DNA of 64,000 bases. Origin: Microdochium bolleyi (taxonomy: Eukaryota > Ascomycota > Sordariomycetes > Xylariales > Microdochiaceae). Numbering within the stretch: the first letter of the stretch is position 1; each line of letters starts with the position of its first letter. Below the pieces are notes generated by a model. The model did not search any database. It worked only from the letters and a program-made list of their open reading frames with translations, and was not told the DNA's origin. A program made the translations under genes and the position numbers. Positions 20,321 through 31,197 of this stretch are shown in pieces. The stretch covers positions 496,001 through 560,000 of the forward strand of contig KQ964257.1 of assembly GCA_001566295.1 (NCBI GenBank), read 5' to 3'.

Positions 20321-22898
20321 TGGAATTCTTGGTGGCGATGCTCCTGACTCCGCAGGCTCGCTCAGAGAATTTAGTGTACGATACTTTGATTGTGAAATGC
20401 CTAGTTGTAATTGCCAACTAGATGACATGTCACTTTGTTCGGGCACTTCCGTGCGGTTTGCTGCGCAGAGTATCATGAACAGAAGGCTGCTATGAGCATA
20501 CCCCCTCTATCTCTGTATTTAACAAAGCGGTCGCGGCTCACAATTCGAGCAAGCCATCGCTTGGCCATTTTACACAGTCATATAATCACGAGGAGAGAAA
20601 TGGCGGGCCATGCGGCACAGACTACAATAACAAAGGACTATTTGTTGCGGTGAGATCTTTTGGGATATCTTCTGATTTGTCCCGATGGTCATATTGATAC
20701 AGCGGTGGGATACATGGGTTTGAAAGTAGAGGAACGGTCGGCAATCTTTCACTCTGAGAGGACGACTAGATTTCGCAAGTCAGGGCTGATTGCTCCTTTG
20801 AGATGAGTACGAACGCGCTTGCTAGATATTGCGAGGCATGAACTCGAATTGCAGAGCCTCGGTATCGCAAGATCAAGGAAGACGGCACAACTGTGTCGGA
20901 CGGTGCATTAATACTCACAGGTCAAAGTTGTGTGCAATATATGCAGTCCTTGCCACTGAGCTTGTGTGTCGGAAACTCGCCGAGAAGTGCACCGACGACC
21001 GGCCAGCGGCATTCCAACCTTGCGCTGCACCCACTCGCATGACAAAGCGTCCTTGCTCCTTTCCCCGGCTTGCGAGTCACGGCAAAGATCGTCATGCCTG
21101 CAGTATATGCGATTCCCGTGTTCGGGTCCCACAAAGGTCACATGGGGTCGGACAAGCCACCTGCCCACTCGGGAAAGTCGCGAGAAGAGGCTCCATTCCG
21201 AGTTTTGCCCCGGGCCTTAAAATACCGGCCAGGGAAGGCCATAGCAACCAGACCCCACACCAACTTGAGATGGCGACCCAGCAAGGTGAGAGATCACATC
21301 GTCATACTCAGGGATCCTGCCCATATGCCCGGTTTCCATATGTTAGCTGCTGTGGGACGGGGATCTGGACTCATGTCTTCGTCAGCTGGGACGAAGCTGT
21401 GTCTTGGCTCCCGCTGTCTACCCCAAAGTCCCGCGTTGCATCCCGTCACGGCATAATCTCTGATCCATTTCCATATCGTGAGAAGGTGGGCTCGCACAAG
21501 CTGCACAAAGGAGAAGGTCGCATCCACGATATCACGCCATGCGCGCGTGTGTGCCACCACAGCCTCTATCCCGCTGGGCCTGGCCAGCCTGGACACCTTG
21601 CGGGCTCGACTCTCGTCGGACACGGCGACTTCTCAAAAGCCCGCCCGCGCAAGAATTTCGCGGGATGGCGTGCTGTCGTCGTGATCATGGACGTCAGCAC
21701 CCGCCTTGCTTTGGGTGACAATACTGTCCCAGAGAAGGTGGCGATCGCGAAGAGAATGGACAGATGGGGAGGGTCGCATGGACGGGCCACGCCCAGCGCC
21801 ACGGACCGTTGCATTGACCGGCTCGAGCCGGCCTGGAAGGGAAGGTGGCGTTCCACTTGCCGGCGCCAGCTCGAGATAGGCACGACGGGCCTTCGCGTGG
21901 GAAAGGCGGGCTTGCCTATTCCCATCCGGGGTATTGTGGCACCATGCAAAAACTACCTTATGATCGCGCGAATCGTGGGTTAGCTCATTGCCCGTCGAGT
22001 TAAGCGGAGGCCACCGGCGGCGAGGATGAGAGGACGGGGACAAGGGGGCGGAAGCTTGTTGGAAACAACAGCTCCAATCAAGCAGCATGATTACGAACAG
22101 CGTGATATTCGTGAAACAGCCCAGGCGCTAATTAGGCCACCGCGCAGATCACCCAGAGGCCGATCAATGCCGTATGCTGAAAGCTTCAGGGATGACCTTA
22201 ACACTCCTAGGATCAGTCAGGCCGTGGACAGAATGATCCCTGATTGCTTCATCCGCAGTAGACACAGCGGCTGCGCTTCGGGATCATCAGCAGTAGCGCA
22301 GAAGTTAAAGTGAGACTCGGAAGCCTCGCTGAACCTCTGGTTATGCGGAGTGGCAAACTATCCGCCCTATTTGTGCGCCGCGCAGGGGAGGCTCTCTGCA
22401 CCCCCTGGCCTGGAGATCGCCAGCCACTGCCGCACCTGCTGCTCCGGGACTCGCGTGCGTTGTGGGGGGCTCGGCCGCTTGGCTCCCTCACAAGTGCCGG
22501 GATCCAGGGCCACCCGGGCCAGCACTCTGCCTGCAAGACGGGCCAGGAAGAGGTAGGTGACAAGCATAAGTGCCCTGTCGACGGTCGTGCCATGATTCGC
22601 CGATAACGCTTGTGCTGGCACATACCTAGATTGGCAACAAACCCCGTCCATCCGCGTAGGCCAGTCACAGGCCGCAGAGCGGGTACGAGGAGACGACACA
22701 AACATGTCGTGACCCGCGAGTGCTCACCACGACGCCAGTATAAAGCTCTGGATCCTGCCCCCAACCTTGGCTACTTTTTGAGATGCCCTTGAGTCACCAG
22801 CCGAGTCTTCTCCTTCTCAGGTTTTGTCTCTAGGTCCTCCTTCCACTCACGGTCTCGCCTCTGCGACATCATCACTCTTCACATCCCGACAAGCAATC
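20321..22898. other. long intergenic region upstream of LVIVD gene
   Basis: About 2.6 kb with no recognised gene. A 384-codon open frame (about 20829-21983, plus) has no family motif, an unlikely composition and no close ATG at its 5' end, so I do not call it. The distal part contains several CCTGGCC-type words and a TATA box near 22739. It may be an extended regulatory region for the secreted LVIVD gene. Confidence 0.5.
22739..22745 (+). promoter_or_regulatory. TATA box of LVIVD gene
   Basis: TATAAAG lies 154 bases before the start codon, leaving a leader of roughly 120 bases. The consensus match and position fit a strongly expressed secreted-protein gene. Confidence 0.6.
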
Positions 22899-24407
22899 AT
22901 GAAGACTGTCCAGGCTCTTGCCGCCGCTGCGGCCCTCTGCGGCTTCGCTGCCGCCAAGGAGATCCCCCCCAACGCCGAGAGGTCGGCGGAGCTCTACCAG
23001 AGCGGCATCATGCACCAGAAGATCATGATGCACAAGGAGGTGAGTTCGCCATGCCTTCACACATCTGTGGCCAGGTTGCGATGCAAGATACTAATCTCAG
23101 TCGTCTGACAGTCCTTCTGGGCTGACCGCCGGGCCGAGGGCCTCTACACCCCGACCCAGTACCGCAGCATGTCCGAGGCCGCCGACGTCATCAAGTGCGT
23201 CAACGGCGTGGCCAAGCTCAAGGCCGATGACCCCAAGTACCAGTTCAAGTGCCAGGGACTCGACCTGTACGACTTCAAGTCGCACGCGGACCTTGGCAGC
23301 AGGACCGGCCAGGGCGCGGGCTCGTGGGGCTGGACGAGCCCTGACGGCCGCGAGTTCATCGCCATCTCGCAGGAGGACGGCGCCTCGTTCAGCGAGGTCA
23401 GCAAGGACGGCAAGCTCATCTACCTCGGCCGCCTGCCCCAGACCCCCGGCGCCGCCACCTCCATCTGGCGCGAGATCAAGGGCTACAAGAGTTACGTCGT
23501 CATCGGCTCCGAGGCTGCCAACCACGGCGTCCAGTTCTTCGACATGTCCAAGCTGCTCACTGTCGACCCGACCAAGCCCGTGACCTTCCAGCAGAAGGAC
23601 ATTGCCTTCTGGAACGGCCTGCCCTCGGGCCGCTCGCACAATGTCGTGACCAACGAGGAGCGCAACTACGCCGTCGCCGTCGGCGCCCAGCCGCGCACCT
23701 CGGCCTGCAAGTCGGGCCTCATCTTCATCGACCTGACCGACATGAAGAACCTCACGTCGCCCGGCTGCGCCTCGCAGGACGGCTACGTGCATGACGCGCA
23801 GTGCCTCGTCTACCGCGGCCCGGACACGCGCTACAAGAACAAGGATATCTGCTACGGCTACAACGAGGACACGCTCACCATCTACGACGTGACGGACAAG
23901 AAGAACACCAAGATCATCTCGCGCACGTCGTACGAGGGCGCGTCTTACACCCACCAGGGCTGGGTCCTCGACCCGCAGAACCAGGAGTACCTCGTGCTCG
24001 ACGACGAGTACGACGAGTACGACCGCACCGGGCTCGGCGCCGCCGGCTTCCCCATCACGTACATCTGGGACATCAAGGACCTCACCAAGCCCAAGCAGAC
24101 GGGCTACTACCGGTCGCCCCGCACGGGCATCGACCACAACCAGTTCGTCCACAACGGCCTCTCGTACCAGAGCAACTACGGCCAGGGCCTCGTCATTGTC
24201 GACGTCTCCTCGATCCCCCGCGACCCCACCGGCAAGAGCGTCAAGCAGGTCGCCTACTTTGACATCTACCCGGAGGACGACAACGTCGGCACCGGCGGCA
24301 TCGTCGAGTTCGTCGGCACCTGGTCGCATTACCCCTACTTCAAGAGCGGCTACATTGTCATCAACACCATCGAGCGTGGTGCGTACGTTGTCAAGCGCAG
24401 TGCTTAA
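22899..24407 (+). CDS. secreted LVIVD-repeat / choice-of-anchor B beta-propeller protein
   Basis: Exons 22899-23039 and 23112-24407 (donor GTGAGT, acceptor CAG) give 478 residues. Residues 1-19 are a signal peptide (MKTVQALAAAAALCGFAAA). The mature protein has the repeated strand pattern of LVIVD/choice-of-anchor-B proteins: SGLIFIDLTDM, HDAQCLVYRG, DTLTIYDVTDK, THQGWVLDP, DHNQFVHNG and GQGLVIVDVSS, ending in YIVINTIERGAYVVK. This fold is a beta-propeller of unknown biochemical role, often extracellular. Codon use is very strongly GC3-biased and a clear TATA box precedes it, which suggests high expression. Substrate or ligand cannot be inferred. Confidence 0.92.
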
Positions 24408-24949
24408 GGGGGCTTTGGCCTCGGGCGGACTTTGATGACGAGTTGGACGGGTCGTGTTCTCTCGGGAGGCGATCTACTACATACATGTATATACTTCCAT
24501 ATTTGATGTCTTATGAGTCAATCCATACATACAAGCAGAGCATAGCCCCAGGCACACATCAGCCACTTGAAAGCACTAAGTGAGCCATATCATATGTCTG
24601 AGCGTGATCCCTCACGAGACCTCAACCTCCATCAATATTGTAGACAAACCCAGCAGCGCAGGCACATGATTCATATCAACTCGCTCTACAGACTGATAAA
24701 ACCATCGAAAGACAGAAGGAAGAGATGGTGAAAACCCTGTGCATGCTTCGTAGGCTGTGAGCAAACTACGAATTGGTATCTATTTGACATTGAAAATGAC
24801 CAGCTTCCCTTGGACACTTCCGTCGAGGGTGCCCAGATCCACACCACGCCCCCCAGGAGCTATACTTATTGTACACGTCCGTCTCCCACAGCCCCTTTAC
24901 GCATCCTCCATTACGGCCCCCGCTCACCTTTATACACGCTTCCCCAAGC
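24408..24949. other. convergent 3' region
   Basis: About 540 bases between two convergent genes. It is more AT-rich, as expected for two 3' untranslated regions. No gene is seen. Confidence 0.55.
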
Positions 24950-26515
24950 CTACTCCCTCTTCGCCTCCTGCACCCCAACAGCCTTGCCCTTGCCCAGCAG
25001 ATAATCACCGCCCCTCCACGCCTTGTACACGCCATACAAACCCTGAAACGGCCTCTTCCCCTGCAGGGCCTTGGGCATCCTGCTCTCCGCGATCCGCCGC
25101 CGGCGGGCCTCCTGGTCGACGTGCCCGACTTTGTCCCAGACGTCCGGCATCCAGTCCGCATAGTACTTGACCCTGACCCTGTCGTACTTGTCCTTGTTGT
25201 ACCACCCCCAGAACTCGTCGCGCGTGTAGTGGTTCTGCGCGTACAGCGTCTTCTTGCCGCCCAGGCTGTGCACTTTGGCCTCGAGGTCGCGGTTCTGCCG
25301 CACAAAGGTCTCGTAGCGCGTCGACGCGGGGCCCCAGACGCCGAAATTGAGCAGGATCGGCTCGGGCGTCTTGGCCGGGTCCGCAAAGTCCGCGTGCAGC
25401 CCGTGGCCGGCCACCTCGGGCCCGTCGTCGCGGCGGATCTTGATCGGGCACAGCCAGAGCGGGTAGATGTTGAAGTTGGCGTCGAGCCAGCCGCGGAACT
25501 CGTCGGCGGCGCGGTAAGGGACCCCGACGTCCTGGATGATGTACTGGTCCGAGAGGCCGGACTTGTGCAGCGCGTGGTACATGACCTTGGCGTGCATGAA
25601 ACGGTCCAGGACCGCGCGGGTGATGCGGTTGAAGGGTGCGAAGAAGTACGTGTACGCGTAACGGGCGACCCAGAACCCGCCGCGGTCCCAGCGGAAGAGG
25701 TAGTCGGCGATGGCGACGTGGTCGGTCCAGGGCTCCCCCGGTTTAGATTTGGAGTGGGCGGCGGCCGCGGCGCTCTTCTGCACGTCGAGGTAGTACCAAG
25801 GGTCGGTGCGGCGGGTGTACCGTTTCACGGCGCTCTGCGCCACGCCCCGCGGGAGGGTGTTGACGAGCTTCCCCACGCACACGACGATGTTGCTCGGCGA
25901 GAATGCGATAGCGTCGACATAGTCGACCTCTGGTTTCGCAGTCTCCTCCTGCAGCTTGGCGGATGCGGCCGTGATGTCCGGGAAGGGGAAGTACGTCATC
26001 TCGACATAGTCGGCGGCGTCGCGGAGCTGGACCTCGAGCAGGGTGACGATGCCGAGGGTGCCGAAGGCGCAGGCAGCGCCCCAGAAGAGGTCGGCCCGCT
26101 CCGTGCGCGAGGCGGTGGTGACGTCGCCGTTGGGCAGGACGATCTCGATGGAGCTGACGATGGAGTCAAAGGGCCCGTGGCGGAAGGACGAGGACTCGCC
26201 GGCCATGCCGCTGAAGCCGCCGCCGACGGTGATGCTGGGCAGCTCCATGACGATGAGGGGGACTAGGCCGTGCTTGAGCGTCGCGGCGAGCAGGTCGTCC
26301 ATGGGCACGTTGGGCTCGCAGAGGGCCGTCTTGCGGGCGATGTCGACGGAGAGCACGTGGTTGAGGGCGCTCGTGTCGACCGTGTTGGACGCGCTGCGCG
26401 AGATGGCGCGCGTCGAGTTGGTCGAGCCGTGGTACAGGCGGAAGGGCGTCTTCTGCTCGTAGAAGGTCTGGACACGCGCCGAGATGCGCGCGACGGCGGC
26501 GTTGTGGGCGTCCAT
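24950..26515 (-). CDS. DHCR24-type FAD-linked oxidoreductase (delta(24)-sterol reductase family)
   Basis: A single exon of 521 residues starting MDAHNAAVARISARV at 26515. The open frame continues upstream to about 26821, but that part has no conserved sequence. A PCMH-type FAD-binding domain fills residues 30-210, with VPMDDLLAATLKHGL and the flavin-loop block SITVGGGFSGMAGESSSF. The C-terminal half matches the DHCR24/DWF1 group: NIYPLWLCPIKI, LNFGVWGP, GGKKTLYAQNHYTRDEFW. Known members reduce the C24-25 double bond of sterols with NADPH at the ER. Fungi make ergosterol through ERG4 instead, so the substrate here is uncertain and could be another sterol or lipid. There is no obvious N-terminal membrane anchor in the chosen start. 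Confidence 0.9.
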   Translation of the reverse strand: MDAHNAAVARISARVQTFYEQKTPFRLYHGSTNSTRAISRSASNTVDTSALNHVLSVDIARKTALCEPNVPMDDLLAATLKHGLVPLIVMELPSITVGGGFSGMAGESSSFRHGPFDSIVSSIEIVLPNGDVTTASRTERADLFWGAACAFGTLGIVTLLEVQLRDAADYVEMTYFPFPDITAASAKLQEETAKPEVDYVDAIAFSPSNIVVCVGKLVNTLPRGVAQSAVKRYTRRTDPWYYLDVQKSAAAAAHSKSKPGEPWTDHVAIADYLFRWDRGGFWVARYAYTYFFAPFNRITRAVLDRFMHAKVMYHALHKSGLSDQYIIQDVGVPYRAADEFRGWLDANFNIYPLWLCPIKIRRDDGPEVAGHGLHADFADPAKTPEPILLNFGVWGPASTRYETFVRQNRDLEAKVHSLGGKKTLYAQNHYTRDEFWGWYNKDKYDRVRVKYYADWMPDVWDKVGHVDQEARRRRIAESRMPKALQGKRPFQGLYGVYKAWRGGDYLLGKGKAVGVQEAKRE

Positions 26516-27076
26516 GGTGGGCAGTGGGCGCTGCATCCAGCGACCCGAGGACAGTTTCAGTTCACCGTTCAACGTTCCACGGCTCCACGACTGTAGCGAC
26601 AGTGGTTTGGGCCTTTTTATGGTGGCGATGTTGAGGGACGGAGGAGTAGTCGCCGGGGCATACCCACACTGCAGTGACAGCAAACGTCGGCCGAGACGTG
26701 ACCCGGCCGCGCGGACCGTGCCGAGCCACCATGACGACGTGCCGCTGACTAATGCCAAGGAAGCAACCACCACGGCACAGTATTCCGGGCTCATCGCAGG
26801 AGCCAGCAGCAACAGTTTCACCAGTCGGAGGCCGCAGCTCGAAATCGTGCAGTCTTGCAGTGCATGGGTAGTTCAGATGCGAGTGCTACGCTAGCTATGG
26901 TCATATCTGTAGTCTCTGGATGTGAACAGCGTGACATGCCACTCGCACTACCCCCCACATCCTTCACTTCCCAGCAATAATCACCCGATTGCTGCAACTT
27001 ATACCGATCCCTCCCCCAAAAGAGCAGCTGGCCCAAAGCGGCAGCCAACATGGACGCGGTTCAGCTCAGTGCCTCA
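26516..27076. other. intergenic, promoter of FAD oxidoreductase
   Basis: About 560 bases between two minus-strand genes. A TATA-like ATAAAAAGG lies at 26612-26620 on the minus strand. No gene is supported. Confidence 0.5.
26612..26620 (-). promoter_or_regulatory. TATA-like element of FAD oxidoreductase gene
   Basis: ATAAAAAGG lies 97 bases upstream of the chosen ATG. It supports 26515 as the start, because it lies inside the longer upstream frame and so argues against that extension. Confidence 0.42.
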
Positions 27077-27433
27077 TCACCACGAACAGCCAACCCCAGA
27101 GTAGTGGATGTACTCGTACGAGTTCCTGCCGTCCCGGATCGTGTTGCGCGACGTCTCGTGCATGCACTGCCTCGAGCCGTCGTGCCAGATGACGTGGCCG
27201 CGCTTCCTCGACGAGTCGCGGCAGACGGACCGGGCGTTGCCCCTCGACGTGCACCCGTCGAGAAGGTACCCGAGCGGGTAGTAGTCGCCGTTGTCGGCCG
27301 TCAGCCACGTCGAGACGATCGGCACGACCACGCTGCCCGTCGTGATGGTCGTCTGCATCTCGAGGGCCTGCGTCGCGGTGCCGAGGGCAAGCGCAGCGGC
27401 CAGGGCCAGGCGTGGAAGAGCCGACAAGTGCAT
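27077..27433 (-). CDS. small secreted four-cysteine protein
   Basis: A single exon of 118 residues. A signal peptide (LPRLALAAALALGTATQA) precedes a mature domain of about 95 residues with exactly four Cys, in LLDGCTSRG, RSVCRDSS, RQCMHETS and GVGCSW. The protein ends two residues after the last Cys. Two disulfides are likely. I do not recognise a family; it fits the loose class of fungal small secreted proteins. A TATA-like ATAAATA lies 223 bases upstream. The codon bias of a real gene supports the call. Confidence 0.7.
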   Translation of the reverse strand: MHLSALPRLALAAALALGTATQALEMQTTITTGSVVVPIVSTWLTADNGDYYPLGYLLDGCTSRGNARSVCRDSSRKRGHVIWHDGSRQCMHETSRNTIRDGRNSYEYIHYSGVGCSW

Positions 27434-27655
27434 GATGGGGTCGGCGGGGGGCTGTTGTGCTGCTTTCTGTCAGCCTGTATGTCGCATGCCACGCCTCGTC
27501 TGCCTATAGCACGGAGGAGGGCTTCTACTGACTTACTTTGGGCGGTCGAGGATGATGATGGAGACAGCTGAGATTGATTGTACTCGAGCGAGTGCAAGTG
27601 ATGAGGCTGCCTGATCTGGAGCAAGTAGGTGTGCTATGACAAGATGGTCGTCTGC

Positions 27656-27662
27656 TATTTAT
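27656..27662 (-). promoter_or_regulatory. TATA-like element of small secreted protein gene
   Basis: ATAAATA on the minus strand, 223 bases before the start codon. Confidence 0.4.
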
Positions 27663-28228
27663 GTTCCTCTGAGCAGCGTGTCGAACTTGCTGTTGCGCGC
27701 GCAAGGATGCACCAGCAGCCTGATAACAGCCTTGCGTCGTAAGGAGGGCTAAATGCAGATTCCCTGCTGTGATTGCTACGCTGCTCTGCGAAGATGTGCT
27801 TACCGTAACGTCCGAACGCCGCCAAGCATAGAGAGCATTCACTCGACACGACAACGACACATCTCGGCCTGCCACCGGGTATAGGCAACTCTCAATCGCT
27901 CCAGCTCGAGGCTTTTCATCTCATCGACACATTGGTGATGCCACCATGTTTGAGAACGCGGTGGACCTCTGTCACTATAAAGGCCAATCTTCTTCCCCAG
28001 GTCTGAAGTAGATATCCCTTCTGAAGGAGTCGGTCTATCGCTCCTCGCAGCGCACAAGGCCGCCTTGAGAACTCTCCTTTGTGGCTCTTGGGACTCCACT
28101 GTCCATACGAGATGCCAAGTCAGGTGAACATGCCTGCCATGCAATCCCATGTCATATCAGCTTACCCAGCCCTGGTGATTGACTTACTCTCGGCCCGTGC
28201 CACGTCCGACGCAGGGCCGTTCCGCCCG

Positions 28229-28246
28229 CCCCCCCCCCCCCCCCCC
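28229..28246. repeat. 18-base poly-C tract (poly-G on minus strand)
   Basis: An uninterrupted run of 18 C. It is one of three very long G/C homopolymers in the window and lies in intergenic DNA. Confidence 0.95.
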
Positions 28247-29152
28247 TCCTCCCCCGCCGGGCAGGAAAAGTGCGAGACGACCGATTGGGCCGCTTCGACA
28301 TTCGATGACAGTCTCGGCCGAACTCGAGCGACGCGCCAAGGTGAGCGGGACTCAACAGACACTCAGGACAGGGTAGGGACGATATGTAGTGGAGACCTGC
28401 GGAGTGAGTCTATCCTCTTTTTCCCCTTGGTTCTTGGTAGAGGATATTCCACTGCACGGATCCCGGCAGGTGGTGACCATGCAGTCCGGTAGACGTATAA
28501 GAGCCGGCGTTATACAGGTTACCTTTTCTACATTTCCTCCCCCATTTCCCTTGGCGATAATCTGCGCTTACTTCTCCAAGATTCACAAGAGAGAGATGAC
28601 GGTTCGCATCCTCGCCGGGGTGGAGCACGGCAAAAGCAGCAATCACTTCCAGGCCCACAAGGCTTAGTATCCTCATCTTGGCAGGATACCTACCCTAGGG
28701 CACCTTTATGTGGTTGGGCCCCTTGGCATGGTCACCAGGATACAGCAATTGGTTCTTATCGTGGAAAGCAGCTGGGATAGTCATGGCTGGTGACGCTCAA
28801 AGTGGAATGTAGGCCGCAGCGGGTAGGTATCACCGACGCTGATGATTCACGGTCGACCTTGCAAACGATGCTTACTGCTGCGCCATGCAAAGTACCAAAG
28901 TCGTCTTCATTAGGGGGTATCTCTTGATGCAAAGAGCAAAATCACGCAGCGCTCGGCGTCCTGCGCTTTGGGCCGCGCGCTTCCAACAACGTCATGAGAG
29001 GAAAGAAAGACAACTCGGAAGTCTTCGCCCTTGTGACGGTAGCCACACTTACGGCATGCTCAATCTTCCCTTTCCCTTCGCAAGGCACACGCAAGCAACG
29101 AAATCAGGAGGACTACCAGGATCCTGTCGTGCGCAGTCAGAAACTCGCTCTT

Positions 29153-31197
29153 CTAGAGCGCCTTCAGTGCCGCCTCCGAGGCTTGCCGCCGCCTCTCGAG
29201 GCGAATTTGCCGCCGCTTCCGCGCACCCCTTATCCGGCGGCGGTCCGGCATGCGCCGGATCCATTCCCAGATCGTGTCGCGCATCAGTATCAATGTCGTC
29301 GCAAAGACCGTCGGCACGGCAATGTACCAGCTGTTATACAACATCTCGTCAGTACACATGCCCTGGTTCGGGAAGCCTGCTAGTAGGCAAGTGGTGTCAA
29401 GAGGGGGGGCTTGTCTTACAAGTAGGTGATGCTGGTGTTGTCAGGTCCCGTGGCCGCGGGGAAATCAGCGAAGTTCTGGCCAAAGTAACCTGTGATGAAG
29501 GTTAACGGCAGGAATAAGATCGTGGCCGTCGTCAGCTGCTTCATGCTCTCGTTCTGGTACGTTGCTATCGTGTTAAATATGAGGTCGATCATGTGGTTGG
29601 CTGACTCTTTGATTTGGTTGAGGTTGTCGATGATGAGGACGCAATGGTCGTACACGTCGCCGAGGTACGTGGAAGTCAAGGGCGTGATGACGACGCCTTC
29701 GAGCGAGTCCTGCAGCGCCTTGGATGCTTCTTGGTCGTTGTATTTCGTCTTGTGGTCGCGGAGGCCGTTGATGAGAGCCTGCATGGGATTGATCAGGCTG
29801 AACATTTTGTTGATCTCGGAGATGATGATGTAGAGATTCTTGGTGTGCTTGAGGTTCGGGTGCGTGAGCACGTCGAGCTCCAGGTCTGCCACGACATCGG
29901 CATAGCATGCCGTGACTGGGATGGCCATGTCGATGATGGCGTCAATGATGGCCTGTGCAACCATGGACGCATCGCACGACTTGCGCAAGATCGTGTCCGG
30001 GCTGTTGAGGCGCGCCAGGATCGGCTCCTCTACGTCGTCGGCAGAGTTCTCAAAGAACGCAATGATGCAGTTGTCCGAGGTCAAGAACAGCGAGACCTGC
30101 TCGGCCATCACGGCGACGCCCTTCCTGACCAACGCAGAGTGCTTCTCCATGTAGGCCGTCCGGGCCTCGTTTCCACCAGCGTGGAACCTCTGCAGGGTGG
30201 TCAACGTGACGGGATTGAACGCCTGCGACATCCCGGAGACGGTGTGCGTGAAGCTGTGGCCGGTCACAGGCTGCGGTCTCGAGCTCTTCCTCCTGTGCGC
30301 AGACTCGAGCTCGCGCGCGACGGACGGGTGATTTGCCTCCTTGCCAGTGACGAAAGATCTGAGTTTCCGACTCGCCTTGGCCCAGCCGTTGTCGCTACGG
30401 AAGCTGAGGGCGTCGTCGTCGTCGTCGTCACTGCTTTCGCTGTCGCTGCTCTCGTCGTCTGTCGTGCGGACGAGTTTGAGACAGGTCATGATCATGAAGG
30501 CATGGGTTGAGTACCAGTCAGCCTTTGTGCGGTTGCGCGTGTTCATGATGTCCTCGATGGCGAGGCGGTGCAGCTTCTTGTACTGGCCGAGCGCCTGGAT
30601 GACGTCCCAGCTGAGGCCGTTGACGTTGATCCATCGGCACTTGACCCAGTCCGGCTGGGGCTTCTTGACAAAGTCGATGAGCTGCTGGTTGTCGCACTCG
30701 TGGACCTCGAGCTGATCGGGGCTGAAGTCCACGACAGTAATCTGGCAGGTGGCATGCAGGTCGGGCTTGGAGCCGGGGTGGCCGCCGTCCGCCTTCTCCG
30801 GGTCAACGCCCGGCTCCGCACCGGGGCGCCAGTTGGGATGGTTGAGCTCGAAGTCCTGGTACTCTTCGGCGGCTCGGGCCGTGTTGGCTCGCGTGTTCCG
30901 GCGGCGCAGGGCACCTGGGGAGAAGGGAAAGGAAGGGTGCTGAGTGTCGGTGGGCTGGCGGCTGACGCCGGGCTGGGGCGGGGGAGGCTCGAGGTTTTGG
31001 GTGTCGAGGCTGAGACCATAGTGGACACGGCCGGAGCCGAGAGCAGCTTGGGGAGGCTGCGGCGGAAACGCAGCGGCAACACGGGCGGCTGTGGCTGCGT
31101 CTGGGGTGGGCGCGGTCGTGATGAGCTCAGGGAAGGGGTCGAGAGCGATGGGCTCGGTGGTCGAGGCGACCGAGTCCCGGTGAGCACGGGGCGCCAT
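29153..31197 (-). CDS. CorA-like metal ion transporter
   Basis: Exons 29420-31197 and 29153-29330 (donor GTAAGA, acceptor CAG) give 651 residues, starting MAPRAHRDSVAST. The first 150 residues are Pro/Ala-rich and disordered. The cytosolic CorA domain follows (LHRLAIEDIMNTRNRTKADW, FFENSADDVEEPILARLNS, LNQIKESANHMIDLIFN). It ends in two helices: LTTATILFLPLTFITGYFG, immediately followed by the pore signature, and WYIAVPTVFATTLILM after the intron. The signature reads GYFGQNF, so Gln stands where classical CorA has Met (GMN). An acidic SSDDDDDDA loop lies near residue 245. The family forms homopentameric Mg2+ or divalent channels in the plasma or vacuolar membrane. Ion specificity is uncertain because of the GQN variant. 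Confidence 0.9.

Larger units (their letters stand above)
27434..29152. other. intergenic with 18-C tract
   Basis: About 1.7 kb between two minus-strand genes. It holds the TATA-like box of the small secreted protein, a poly-C run at 28229-28246 and no supported coding region. Confidence 0.5.

Noticed and set aside
20829..21983. 384-codon plus-strand frame
   Set aside because: No ATG at its 5' end, no family motif, high Cys/His/Arg composition typical of random frames, and competing frames on the other strand.
23097..24329. 410-codon minus-strand frame opposite the LVIVD gene
   Set aside because: Val/Asp/Leu-rich composition artefact with no domain.
24869..26266. 465-codon plus-strand frame opposite the FAD oxidoreductase
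   Set aside because: Val/Arg-rich shadow of a clearly conserved enzyme.
26516..26821. N-terminal extension of the FAD oxidoreductase by about 100 residues
   Set aside because: The sequence is not conserved-looking and includes a TATA-like element. The conserved start is at 26515.
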